Origin: Allobosea sp.
GTDB lineage: Bacteria; Pseudomonadota; Alphaproteobacteria; Rhizobiales; Beijerinckiaceae
Length of the DNA: 64,000 nucleotides
Direction: 5' to 3'
NCBI GenBank assembly: GCA_024231975.1
Contig: JAAEQB010000071.1
Span: 61,717 to 125,716, forward strand
The translations under genes and the position numbers were made by a program. Each line of letters starts with the position of its first letter. Within the stretch, counting starts at the first letter, position 1. Below the pieces are notes generated by a model. The model was not told the DNA's origin and did no database searches. It saw nothing but the letters and a program-made list of their open reading frames with translations. This document shows positions 15,841 to 24,277 of this stretch, one piece after another.

Positions 15841-18470
15841 TGGAGCTGACCGCCCTGCGCCTGCACAATGTCCGCCGCTTCGCCGGCACCGGCGTGCGCA
15901 TCGAGAACATTGGTGACGGCATCAACGTGCTCTGCGCCGCCAACGAGCACGGTAAGTCGACCTGCTTCGACGCCCTGCACGCGCTGTTCTTCCAGCCGCA
16001 TACCGGTACGCCGGGCGCGGTCCAGGCGCTGCGGCCCTATAGCGGTGGCAACCCGCTGGTCGAGGCCGACCTCACCACCGCCGACGGCGCCTTCCGGCTG
16101 ACCAAGCAGTTCTATGGCGGCCGCCGCGCCCAGGTCCGCGAGCGCGACAGCGGCCGCCTGATCGCGCAGGCGGACGAAGCCGAGCGCTTCATCGCCGCAC
16201 TGGTGAAGGGAGGTATCAGCGGGCCGGCCGGCCTGCTCTGGGTCCGCCAGGGTGTGACCGGCATCGAGCGGCGCGCCAAGGCCGAGGACGAGACGGAGCG
16301 GCGGGCACGGGAAACCGTGCTGACCTCGGTCCAGGGCGAGGTCGAGGCACTGACCGGCGGGCGGCGCATGACCGAAGCGCTCGCCGTCTGCGAGGAAGAG
16401 CTGCTGCGGCTGGTGACGGCGACCGGGAAGCCGAAGACGGGCGGTCCCTACGCCATCGCCATCGACGAGAGCGAACGGCTGGCGGAACAGGAGCGCCGCC
16501 TTGGCGCCGAGGTCGCCGATCTGCGCGCGGCGCTCGACCGGCGCCGCGCGATCCGCGGGCGCCTCTCCGAGATCGCTACGCCTGAGACGGCACGGGAACG
16601 CCAGGCCGCTCTGGCGGAGGCCGAGGCCGAGCTGTCGGCCGCCAAGGCACAGGCGGAATCCCTCAAGGCGGCGCAGAGCAAGGCTGCTCTGGCGCTGAAC
16701 CGGCGCGTGTCGGCGGAGCAGGCTCTCGCCGCCTTCCGGCAGGCGCTCGCCCGCTTTACCAGCCTTCGCGACGCCGAAGCCGGCGCCGCGCAGGAGCGTG
16801 ACGCCGCCCGCGCCCGCCACCAGGGCGCCACCGGCATCGTGCGTGAGGCCGCGGCTGCAGTGGAAAACGCCGAACGCGAGGAGCGCGAGCAGCGCGACCT
16901 GCTCGCCCGTCTGGAGCGGGCCTTGCGCGCACAGGAGGCGGCGAGCCGGCTCGCCACGGCCCGCGACGGCGAGCGCGAAGCGCAGGCGACCCGCGAGCAG
17001 ATCGAACGCATGGAGGCAACCTTCAAGAGCCTCATCCTGCCTGCCGGCAAGATCGCCGAGCTGGAGCAGGCGGAAGGTCAATTGCTGCAATTGCAGGCTA
17101 GGGCCGAGGCGCGGGCGCCGCACCTGCGCATCGACTACGCGGACGGCGCGGAAGGCGGGATCTCGATCGCAGGTGTGACGCTTGCGCAAACCGAGGAGCG
17201 GGCTCTCATCGGCACGACGCAGATCGAGATTGCCACGATCGGCTGCCTGACCGTCACGGCCCCGCAGGCCGAGGAGGACAGCCACAATATCGCCCGGGCG
17301 CAGGCAAAGCGGCAGGCGCTGCTCGACGAGCTGCAGGTCGACGGCCTCGCCGCGGCGCGCCTGCGCGAGGGGCAAGCGCGCGACCTCAAGGCCGATCTCG
17401 ACCTGGCGCGCCGACGCCTCCTGCTGCTAGCACCAAGCGGTCTCGCGAGCCTGCGGGAGCAGATTGCACGGCTGGAGACCGAGGCGGCCAGCGCGAACGA
17501 AGCGCCCGCTGATTTGGATGCGGCCCGCCGGCAGCTTGGCACCGTCGAGGCGCGCGTCGGTTCCATGCGCGAGGCGGCTCGTGCGGCGCAGGCCCGGACC
17601 GAAACCTCCGCCTCCGCTCTGGTCGAGGCGGAGCGTCAGGCCGCCGGTTTGTCCTCCGCGCTCGCCGCGCTGGCCGAGAGCCTGGGGCCCGAGGCGGAAC
17701 GGCGCGGGCGCGAGGAGCGGCTGTCAACCGAGCATAATGAGACGGATCTCGCCTGGCGTGCCGCGCAGCAGCAGGTCGAAGAGCTCGCGGCCCGCAGGAT
17801 CGATCTCGCTGCGGCAGAAGCGCGCTATCAGCGCCTGCGCTCGGTCGTGGACGCAGCGCGCGAAGAGATCACCCGACTGCGCGAGGAGGCTGCCGGCCTT
17901 GATGGCCGCATCCAGACCCGCGCCGAGGCCGCGATCGAGGAAGCCTGGCAGGAAACCCGCGACAAGCTCGCGCTGGCGCAGCAGCGCACCGCGGTGCTCG
18001 CCCGCGAGGTCGCCGTCCTGACCCGGCTGCGCGATGCGCTCGAAGCCGCGCGCTCGCAGGCGCGCGACCATTATTTCGCGCCGGTGCTGCAGGAGCTGCG
18101 CCCGCTGCTCGGCCTGCTGTTCGACGATGCCAGCGTCACCTTCGACGAGGACACGCTGCTGCCGCGCTCGGTGCGGCGCAATGGCCAGGACGAGCAGGTC
18201 GGCGTCCTCAGCGGCGGCATGCGCGAGCAGCTCGCGATCCTGACGCGGCTGGCCTTCGCGCGGCTGCTCGCCAAGGGCGGGCAGCCGACGCCCGTCATCC
18301 TCGACGACGCGCTGGTCTATTCCGACGACGATCGCATCGAGAAGATGTTCGACGCGCTGCATCGCCAGGCCAGCGCCCAGCAGGTCATCGTCTTCTCCTG
18401 CCGCCAGCGCGCCTTTGCCCGGCTGGGCGGCCATGTCCTGCGCACGGAGCCGTGGCAGCCCGACAGCTGA
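15840..18470 (+). CDS. SbcC/YhaN-like coiled-coil ATPase
   Basis: An 876-residue Rad50/SbcC-type ATPase. It has Walker A AANEHGKST (residues 34-41), long Ala/Arg/Glu-rich coiled coils (about 180-450 and 520-750), the signature LSGGMREQLAILTRLAFA (about 790) and Walker B TPVILDDALVYSDDD (about 820). There is no clear CxxC zinc hook in the middle, and a compact globular insert lies around residues 405-490 instead. That fits the shorter YhaN-like subgroup. It works with the upstream nuclease on DNA ends or recombination intermediates (family knowledge). Confidence 0.88.
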   Translation: MELTALRLHNVRRFAGTGVRIENIGDGINVLCAANEHGKSTCFDALHALFFQPHTGTPGAVQALRPYSGGNPLVEADLTTADGAFRLTKQFYGGRRAQVRERDSGRLIAQADEAERFIAALVKGGISGPAGLLWVRQGVTGIERRAKAEDETERRARETVLTSVQGEVEALTGGRRMTEALAVCEEELLRLVTATGKPKTGGPYAIAIDESERLAEQERRLGAEVADLRAALDRRRAIRGRLSEIATPETARERQAALAEAEAELSAAKAQAESLKAAQSKAALALNRRVSAEQALAAFRQALARFTSLRDAEAGAAQERDAARARHQGATGIVREAAAAVENAEREEREQRDLLARLERALRAQEAASRLATARDGEREAQATREQIERMEATFKSLILPAGKIAELEQAEGQLLQLQARAEARAPHLRIDYADGAEGGISIAGVTLAQTEERALIGTTQIEIATIGCLTVTAPQAEEDSHNIARAQAKRQALLDELQVDGLAAARLREGQARDLKADLDLARRRLLLLAPSGLASLREQIARLETEAASANEAPADLDAARRQLGTVEARVGSMREAARAAQARTETSASALVEAERQAAGLSSALAALAESLGPEAERRGREERLSTEHNETDLAWRAAQQQVEELAARRIDLAAAEARYQRLRSVVDAAREEITRLREEAAGLDGRIQTRAEAAIEEAWQETRDKLALAQQRTAVLAREVAVLTRLRDALEAARSQARDHYFAPVLQELRPLLGLLFDDASVTFDEDTLLPRSVRRNGQDEQVGVLSGGMREQLAILTRLAFARLLAKGGQPTPVILDDALVYSDDDRIEKMFDALHRQASAQQVIVFSCRQRAFARLGGHVLRTEPWQPDS

Positions 18471-18532
18471 GCGCGATGCTTTCGTGAATGCTGGCAGGCG
18501 CGAAGACGCCGGCTCACCTTCGGATCGACCGC

Positions 18533-19129
18533 CTATTCCTCCGCGGCGTGACGCATCCGAGGCCGCGAAGGGACCGGGGTGCGGCCTCGCTCCCGCAGCT
18601 GGATCTCGGTGCCGAAGACCCGATCCCAGAAGCCGGAGGTAACGCCGAAATTCCCCTCGGGCGTGACGTGGTGATGCAGCGCATGACGGCGCTTGAGCGC
18701 GAAGAACGCCGAACCCGGCCGTGCCGGCCGGTGGTGCACGAGGTGGTGGACGCTGACATAGCAGAGATAGCCGAGCAGGAAGCCGCCGATCAGGCTGAAG
18801 GCGAAGGCCGCCCCGCCGATCAGCCAGAGCGGCGGCAGCGTCACCGCAAGACAGCCCGGCGCGGTGACGAATGTCGAGGTCCCGATCAGCGCGCGCTGGT
18901 CGTGGTGATGCGCCTCATGCATCTCGCGGATTCCAGGGATCCGGTGAAACACGAAGCGATGCAGGCCGTATTCGGCGAGCGTCCAGGCGATGGCGCCTGC
19001 CAGGAACAGCAGGCCGCAGCGCCACCAGTCCGCGACCGGCGTGAGGTGCAGGGCAAGACCTGAGAGAGCAAGGACGACGGCCGGATAAACCACGAAGTCA
19101 CCATAGTAATTCCAGCGATTGAGCTGCAT
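18533..19129 (-). CDS. Sterol desaturase/fatty acid hydroxylase-family membrane protein
   Basis: A 198-residue membrane di-iron protein. The histidine clusters are HRFVFH, HEAHHH, HHLVHH and HALHHH, between three to four hydrophobic spans. This is the fatty-acid-hydroxylase/sterol-desaturase family, a group that also includes carotenoid and sphingolipid hydroxylases. ATG at 19129 is preceded by gggagcg; a start at 19183 would add an unconserved leader. The gene is divergent from the exporter operon across the palindrome-bearing region, so the two may be co-regulated. The substrate lipid is unknown. Confidence 0.85.
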   Translation of the reverse strand: MQLNRWNYYGDFVVYPAVVLALSGLALHLTPVADWWRCGLLFLAGAIAWTLAEYGLHRFVFHRIPGIREMHEAHHHDQRALIGTSTFVTAPGCLAVTLPPLWLIGGAAFAFSLIGGFLLGYLCYVSVHHLVHHRPARPGSAFFALKRRHALHHHVTPEGNFGVTSGFWDRVFGTEIQLRERGRTPVPSRPRMRHAAEE

Positions 19130-19203
19130 CGGCGCTCCCCTTGCTGGCGCGATCGTGGGCAGACGAATGCCGCAGCTCTGCATGGCCGTCCTCGCGATGG
19201 CGA

Positions 19204-19279
19204 TACGGCAAATGCCGTAGAAGCGCGGATTTCAGCGCCTCCCGCACCCCGCTTCTGTCGTTCTACGGCATCTGCCGTA
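19204..19279. promoter_or_regulatory. Two identical-arm palindromes, TACGGCA-N2-TGCCGTA
   Basis: tacggcaaatgccgta (19204-19219) and tacggcatctgccgta (19264-19279) are perfect 7+2+7 inverted repeats with identical arms, 60 bases apart. They lie between the desaturase-family gene (start 19129) and the DevC-like permease (start 19315). They look like a dimeric regulator's operators. No regulator gene is adjacent, so the cognate factor must be encoded elsewhere. Confidence 0.65.
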
Positions 19280-19314
19280 TTTCGATGGCCGGCCGCCGGC
19301 GATAACAGCGCCAG

Positions 19315-20460
19315 ATGATTCCGAGCCATCTGCGACTGCCACTGCGCTTCGTCCTGCGGATCTTCCTGCACCATCGCTGGCGCGTGGCTGCGACAGTCGC
19401 CGGGATCGCCACGGCGTCATTGCTCATCCTCGTCCAGGCGAGCTTCTTTTTCGGCTTCCGGGACGCGGTCACCGCAGTGCCGCTGCGGGCCAAGGCCGAC
19501 CTCTGGGTCGCGGCCTCCGGCTTCCGCTATTTCGACCTGACGCGCCAGCTCACCGACCGCGACTATTATCAGGTGATCCGGCACCCGGCGGTGGCCCAGG
19601 CGACGCCGCTCGTCGCGCGTTTCGCGGAATGGCGGCGGCCGGATGGCGGCCAGGAGCTGGTCCAGGTCATCGGCTTTCCTCTGGAGGCCGATATCGGCCT
19701 GCCCTGGAATCTCCCGGACGAGCAGCGCGGCGCGCTCGGCCTGCCGGACACCGCTGCGGTCGATGCGATCTACCATGGCAAATTGGGCCTGACCGACGGC
19801 GAGCTCTCTGCCGAGATCCAGGGGCGACGCGTCCGCATTGCCGGGACCACGACGGACATACGGTCCTTCTCGACCGCGCCGCTGCTCTTCACCGAATATC
19901 GGGCAGCGCAGTCCTATGGCTGGATCTTCGGCGACCAGTTTTCCTACCTGCTGGTCAAGCTGGCACCCGGCTCCGATCGGGAAGCCGTCAAGGCCGGGCT
20001 GGTCACGCTCGGCAATGGCGAGCTCGATGTCATGACGCCGGCCGAGCTCGCCGAGAAGACCACCGCCTACTGGATGCGGACGACGGGAGCCGGGCTCGGC
20101 CTGGCGACCGGGATCGCCGTCGCCCTGCTGATCGGCTCGTCGATCGCCGGCCTGTCGCTGCACACGATGATCCAGCATTATGCCGAGGAATATGTCTGCC
20201 TGCGCGTGATCGGCGCCTCCTTCCCGTTCGTGGCGGCGATCCTGGTGGCTCAGGCACTGCTCTTCACGGCGTCTGCGTCCGGCATCGCCGTCATTCTGGC
20301 CAATCTCCTGTCGCGGCAGATGCGGGCCGCTGGCGGCACGACCTTGCTGCCGGGCTGGGTAAGCCTTGCCACCTGCGCCGTCCTCGTCGCGATCGGCGTC
20401 GCCATGGCGCTGTTCTCCGCCCGCCGGATCATCATCCGGGCGGAAGGGGCGGTGCGATGA
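19315..20460 (+). CDS. DevC/MacB-like FtsX-family ABC exporter permease
   Basis: A 381-residue permease with one N-terminal transmembrane segment (about residues 22-47, ATVAGIATASLLILVQASFFFGF) and a long extracytoplasmic domain. Three C-terminal segments follow (about 265-290, 308-335, 345-370). That is the FtsX/MacB topology, and the opening RFVLRIFLHHRWR...GIATASLLI is DevC-like. It is first of a three-gene coupled operon (4-base overlaps) with an ATPase and a membrane-fusion protein, suggesting export of a lipid or other hydrophobic compound through the envelope. Confidence 0.88.
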   Translation: MIPSHLRLPLRFVLRIFLHHRWRVAATVAGIATASLLILVQASFFFGFRDAVTAVPLRAKADLWVAASGFRYFDLTRQLTDRDYYQVIRHPAVAQATPLVARFAEWRRPDGGQELVQVIGFPLEADIGLPWNLPDEQRGALGLPDTAAVDAIYHGKLGLTDGELSAEIQGRRVRIAGTTTDIRSFSTAPLLFTEYRAAQSYGWIFGDQFSYLLVKLAPGSDREAVKAGLVTLGNGELDVMTPAELAEKTTAYWMRTTGAGLGLATGIAVALLIGSSIAGLSLHTMIQHYAEEYVCLRVIGASFPFVAAILVAQALLFTASASGIAVILANLLSRQMRAAGGTTLLPGWVSLATCAVLVAIGVAMALFSARRIIIRAEGAVR

Positions 20461-21158
20461 GTCCTGCCGTCACCTGCCGCGGGATCAGCAAGCGCTATGC
20501 GGCCTCCGGCGCCAGCCCGTTGACGGTCCTGGGGGATGTCGACCTGACGCTCCATTTCGGGCGGCTGAGCGTCCTGATGGGGCCGTCCGGCAGTGGCAAG
20601 ACCACGCTGATGCGCATTGCCAGCTGCATCGCGGCGCCCGATACCGGCGAGGTCACGGTGATGGGGCGGAAGGTCGCCGCGCTCTCGCCGGAGGAGCGAG
20701 CCCGCCTCAGGGCCCGCCATTTCGGCTTCGCCTTCCAGGAGCCACGCCTGTTCGACGCCCTGACAGCGATCGAGAACGTTCTCGTCGGGCTCGCGATCAG
20801 CGGCCATGTCGGTGCCGACGCCACCAGGCGCGCCGAGCAGGCTCTGGCGATGACGGATATCGTGGACCGCGCCGCGTCCTACCCGCGCGAGCTCAGCGGC
20901 GGCCAGAAGCAGCGCGTGGCCCTGGCCCGCGCCCTGGCGGGCGAAAGGGGCATCCTGTTCTGCGACGAACCGACCGCCTCGCTCGATGCAGCAGCCGCCA
21001 GCGACATTGCAGCGCTACTGCGCCGGCTGGTCGAGAGCCATGGCTGCGCGGCCCTGATCGTCAGCCATGACCGCCGCTTCCTCTCGGTCGCCCATGACGG
21101 ATTTTCGCTGCAGGACGGCCGCCTGGCCTCGCTTGATACGGAGGGTGCAGGGGCATGA
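20457..21158 (+). CDS. DevA/MacB-like ABC exporter ATP-binding protein
   Basis: A 233-residue ATPase. It has Walker A GPSGSGKTT, Q-loop FAFQEPRLF, signature LSGGQKQRVALARAL, Walker B GILFCDEPTASLD and the switch His in IVSHDRR. It is of the MacB/LolD/DevA type. The start overlaps the permease stop (ATGA 20457-20460), and its own end overlaps the membrane-fusion gene in the same way, so all three products are made together. Confidence 0.92.
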   Translation: MSPAVTCRGISKRYAASGASPLTVLGDVDLTLHFGRLSVLMGPSGSGKTTLMRIASCIAAPDTGEVTVMGRKVAALSPEERARLRARHFGFAFQEPRLFDALTAIENVLVGLAISGHVGADATRRAEQALAMTDIVDRAASYPRELSGGQKQRVALARALAGERGILFCDEPTASLDAAAASDIAALLRRLVESHGCAALIVSHDRRFLSVAHDGFSLQDGRLASLDTEGAGA

Positions 21159-22255
21159 GAACGGTAGTCCGATCGTCGCTCCTGGTACTCCTGGTGGCCT
21201 CGGCCGCCGCCACCGCCACGGTCTCGCTCGGGATCCGGGACGAGCCGCCCAAATCGGCTGCGTCCCCTGTCCTGCGTGTCGCGGCCCCCGGCTTCGTCGA
21301 GCCGCGCCATGGCGAGCTGACGATCTCGGCGCGCCAGGCCGGCACCCTCACAGATGTGCTCGTCCAGGAGGGACAGAGCGTGAAGGCAGGCGAGCCGCTC
21401 GTTCGCTTCGACGACCGGCTCGCCAGGACCGTGCTGGCGACGGCTCGGGCGGAACAGGCGGCGGCGCAAGCGGCACTGACCGGTGCTGAGGTCGGGCGGG
21501 CACAGGAGGAAGTCGCGGTGCGGCGCGCCCGGCTGGCGGAAGCCGAGACGCGAGTCTTGGCGGCGCGGCGACGCATGCAGCGGATCGATCCGCTGCTGGA
21601 GAAGGGCATCGTCTCCCAGCGCGACGTCGATGCGGCAGCGGACGAGATCGCCATCGCGGAAGCGCAGGCGGAGGTGGCACGGCGAGAGCTTGAGATCGCC
21701 CTGCGAGGCGACCTGCCGCACGAGATCGCCAGGGTGCGCGCCCTGCGCGACGCCGCCGCCGGCCGGGTCGCCGAAGCCGAGGGCGTGCTCGACGATCATG
21801 ATCTGCGCGCGCCGCGGGACGGGACGATCCTGAGGCTCCACAAGCGCATCGGCGAAACCGTGCTGGCGAGCGAGCCTCTGCTCACCATGGGCGATCTCTC
21901 CCGGCGCAGGGTGCGGGCCGAGTTCAGGGACGGCGACATCCTGAAGCTGAAGGCGGGCCAGCCCTCGCGCATCCAGGCCGGCTTCGGCGGTTCGGCCTGC
22001 GGCGGAAACGTCGAACGGCTCGGCGTTTCCGCCGTCACCCGCAGCGTCTCGGTCGAGCGCTCGACCGAACGGATCGACTACCGGGTGGTCGAGGCCTGGA
22101 TCGCGTTGTCCGCCGACTGCCGGCTCCCGGTCGGGACCCGCGTCGACGTGCTGGTCTGCGTCGACGAGGCGGATCGCAGCTGCACCAGCCAAATCGATCC
22201 CGAGGCGAAGCCGCCGGATCATCCGCGTGATCGCGTCGTCGCGGCGGAAAGATAG
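21155..22255 (+). CDS. HlyD/DevB-like periplasmic membrane-fusion protein
   Basis: A 366-residue adaptor. An N-terminal anchor (about residues 7-26) is followed by a biotinyl-lipoyl half motif GTLTDVLVQEGQSVKAGEPLVRFDDR, then an alpha-hairpin rich in Ala, Glu and Arg (about 90-205), and the returning half LRAPRDGTILRLHKRIGETV. A beta domain closes the protein and contains four Cys residues late in the sequence (near SACGG, DCRL, VCVD and SCTS), which could form disulfides in the periplasm. It bridges the exporter to an outer-membrane channel, which is not encoded here. Confidence 0.88.
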   Translation: MRTVVRSSLLVLLVASAAATATVSLGIRDEPPKSAASPVLRVAAPGFVEPRHGELTISARQAGTLTDVLVQEGQSVKAGEPLVRFDDRLARTVLATARAEQAAAQAALTGAEVGRAQEEVAVRRARLAEAETRVLAARRRMQRIDPLLEKGIVSQRDVDAAADEIAIAEAQAEVARRELEIALRGDLPHEIARVRALRDAAAGRVAEAEGVLDDHDLRAPRDGTILRLHKRIGETVLASEPLLTMGDLSRRRVRAEFRDGDILKLKAGQPSRIQAGFGGSACGGNVERLGVSAVTRSVSVERSTERIDYRVVEAWIALSADCRLPVGTRVDVLVCVDEADRSCTSQIDPEAKPPDHPRDRVVAAER

Positions 22256-22761
22256 GCGGCCGCAGCCAGGGCGACCGCAGTGCCGCCCTCCCCTCTTTCG
22301 GAACCTCATCTCGGCCTTGCCCTTGAGGGCGTGATCGCGCGAGCGTTCGCCGATGTCGGCGGAATAGGTCAGGCCGAGCGCGGTCGCCCCGGGAGATGCG
22401 CCAGTCGAGCGTTGCCCAGCAGCCGGAGGGCCTGGCCGCCGCCGCTGCCCATCCCGCCCGAAATTGAGCCGGTGCCGGACAGGATGATGGTCAGGCCCTG
22501 GCCGACGACGCCCGCTCCGCCGGCGCCCATGCTGCCGGGAATGACGCACCCTGGGCGCAACGAACAGCCGTTCACATCGCGCCAATTTCGGCATGCGTTG
22601 CGGATTTGCCGCAATCCCCTGGCAACGCGGCCGATGTCTAGCGATTGCCGAACCTGCAGGCGTAACGGGAATGTGAGCCCTTGCCCGTCGCAGAGCCGTT
22701 GGAAACCGCCGCGCGGTGACTAGCTCATCCGATGGGCGACTTGATCACACAGGAGATTGCC
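22256..22761. other. Non-coding stretch holding an autotransporter relic and the promoter of the small exported protein
   Basis: About 500 bases with no intact gene. It contains two frameshifted autotransporter pieces on the minus strand, at 22410-22527 and 22301-22381. The last 140 bases before 22762 should hold the promoter of the small exported protein; no confident -35/-10 pair was picked out. Confidence 0.5.
22301..22527 (-). pseudogene. Autotransporter relic (passenger and beta-barrel end in different frames)
   Basis: On the minus strand, 22527-22410 reads GAGGAGVVGQGLTIILSGTG followed by SISGGMGSGGGQALRLLGN, the repeat style of autotransporter passengers (GGAGV-G-LTI-NSGTI-GG-AI-FTGG). 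Then 22381-22301, in another frame, reads ALGLTYSADIGERSRDHAL KGKAEMRF. This resembles the final barrel strand of autotransporters (L-Y-G-IG...DHG-KG---W-F). Almost all of the expected passenger and barrel is missing, so this is a deletion-decayed gene. Recognition is by eye. Confidence 0.6.
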
Positions 22762-22986
22762 ATGCTTTCGCGCAAGATCGCCGCCGTCGCGGCCGCGCTT
22801 CTGCTTTCGGGAGCGGGCTCCGTGGCCTATGCCACCGAGCTCGGTGCCGAGAGCATCGTGCATGAGCAGACCCAGAACCAGCGTGCCCTCGCCGAGCAGG
22901 CGCAGTACCTCGCCTATCACGACCACTTCAAGGGCGTGGAAGGCCAGCCGGGCCGCGGCGCGGGCGTGCTGCCGCATCACAACTGA
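22762..22986 (+). CDS. Small exported protein of unknown function
   Basis: A 74-residue protein beginning MLSRKIAAVAAALLLSGAGS, a clear Sec signal cleaved after about residue 24 (VAYA). The mature part of about 50 residues is polar and His/Gln-rich (HEQTQNQRALAEQAQYLAYH, HDHFKGVEG, ending LPHHN). Aggag sits 6 bases before ATG 22762, which is why this start is preferred to 22732. A strong terminator follows, so it is a monocistronic unit. No family is recognised. The His-rich tail could bind metal, but that is only suggestive. Confidence 0.75.
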   Translation: MLSRKIAAVAAALLLSGAGSVAYATELGAESIVHEQTQNQRALAEQAQYLAYHDHFKGVEGQPGRGAGVLPHHN

Positions 22987-23009
22987 GCACCGGAGCACGC
23001 TTCGCGAAA

Positions 23010-23034
23010 GGGGCCGCCATGGCGGCCCCTTTTT
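23010..23034 (+). terminator. Rho-independent terminator
   Basis: Perfect 9-base stem ggggccgcc/ggcggcccc with a 2-base at turn, followed by five T residues (23030-23034). It lies 24 bases after the stop of the small exported protein. Confidence 0.92.
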
Positions 23035-23147
23035 CATGGTGCCTATCGAAACGCGGCTGAATCTGGAAAGACTGATCGCGGCGCACGGAGGAAACGGGAA
23101 TTGAGCCGGGATTGGCGCCGTTCGACAGGAATACCTGAGATGCGGCC

Positions 23148-24062
23148 ATGATCATCCGCCAGCTCGTCTATCTCGACGCGCTCGCTCGCGAGAAGCACTT
23201 CCGCAAGGCCGCGGAGGCTTGCCATGTCTCGCAGCCGACGCTCTCGGCCGCAATCGTCCAGCTCGAAGAAGAGCTCGGCGTGATGATCGTCGAGCGTGGC
23301 AGGCGCTTCCAGGGGCTGACCACGGAGGGCGAGGTCGTGCTTGCCCATGCCCGGCGCATGCTGGCCGAGGCCGACCAGATGAAAGATGCGATCGCGGAGC
23401 TGCGCGACGGCATCAGCGGCAAGATCAGGCTCGGCGCCGTGCCGACCGCGCTGCCGATGATTGCCCATATCACCGCGCCCTTCTCGACACGCTATCCCGG
23501 CGCCTCGCTCACGGTGCTGTCGCTGACCTCGACCGAGATTCAGGACGGAATCGACAATTTCGAGCTCGATGTCGGCCTGACCTATCTCGACAACGAGCCG
23601 CTCGAGCGCGTCGTCTCCAAGCCGATCTACCAGGAAGCCTATGTGCTGCTGACGCGTGAGGACGGACCGCTCGGCGAGCGCGACCGCATCACCTGGGCCG
23701 AGGCCGCCGAGCTCAAGCTCTGCCTGCTGACTGCCGACATGCAGAACCGGCGCATCATCGACGGCATCTTCCGCTCGGTCGGGCATGCGCCCAAGCCCGC
23801 GATCGAAACCAATTCGATCTTCAACCTCTGCTCCCATGCCGGCATCCAGGGCGTCTCCAGCATCGTCTCGATCCAGCTGCTCGAGTTCTTCGGCGTGCCG
23901 CTCGGCACCAAGGCGCTGCCACTGGTCGAACCCGATGCGAAGCGCACGATCGGCCTGATCATGGCCGACCGCCAGCCCCCCGCTCCGCTTGCCCGCAATC
24001 TGCTCGCCATGTCCGGAACGATGGCGGATGCCAGCCTGCCGCGCCGCCTGATCGTTAAATAG
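23148..24062 (+). CDS. LysR-family regulator, likely of the formate dehydrogenase operon
   Basis: A 304-residue LysR-type regulator. The N-terminal helix-turn-helix is FRKAAEACHVSQPTLSAAIV with QLEEELGVMIVER, followed by a periplasmic-binding-like effector domain (KIRLGAVPTALP, ITAPFSTRYPGASLTVLSLT). It lies immediately upstream of fdsG in the same direction, separated by 215 bases carrying two T-N11-A boxes. A LysR-type activator (FdsR) next to fdsGBACD is common in formate-oxidising proteobacteria. Regulation of fds by formate is therefore a reasonable inference. Confidence 0.88.
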   Translation: MIIRQLVYLDALAREKHFRKAAEACHVSQPTLSAAIVQLEEELGVMIVERGRRFQGLTTEGEVVLAHARRMLAEADQMKDAIAELRDGISGKIRLGAVPTALPMIAHITAPFSTRYPGASLTVLSLTSTEIQDGIDNFELDVGLTYLDNEPLERVVSKPIYQEAYVLLTREDGPLGERDRITWAEAAELKLCLLTADMQNRRIIDGIFRSVGHAPKPAIETNSIFNLCSHAGIQGVSSIVSIQLLEFFGVPLGTKALPLVEPDAKRTIGLIMADRQPPAPLARNLLAMSGTMADASLPRRLIVK

Positions 24063-24106
24063 CTCGCAACTATCGATCCCTTGGTGGGCGGCTGATCCCC
24101 TGACCT

Positions 24107-24180
24107 GATAAGCGAAGGTTATCGCGCTGCGAATGAGGCAAGCGAGCTGTTGAGCTGATTTTTTGATAGATAAGAACTAT
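24107..24180. promoter_or_regulatory. Two LysR-type boxes (T-N11-A) upstream of fdsG
   Basis: gataagcgaaggttatc (24107-24123) is an inverted repeat gataa/ttatc with a 7-base spacer and contains a T-N11-A pair. atagataagaactat (24166-24180) has atag/ctat arms with the same 7-base spacer and another T-N11-A. The two are 58 bases apart and end about 100 bases before the fdsG start. They are candidate recognition and activation sites for the upstream LysR protein. Confidence 0.5.
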
Positions 24181-24277
24181 TACGTAGTCGGAACAAACGA
24201 TTTGAAATCATCCTAAACTCCCTCATCCTTCTCCGAAACGCGCAGGCTGGGCGAACGGCCTGCATGGAGGAGGGACG

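Noticed and set aside
20879..22594. Minus-strand frame of 571 codons ending in the exporter genes
   Set aside because: Only the stretch at 22301-22381 resembles a real protein (autotransporter barrel end); the rest is a shadow of the exporter operon.
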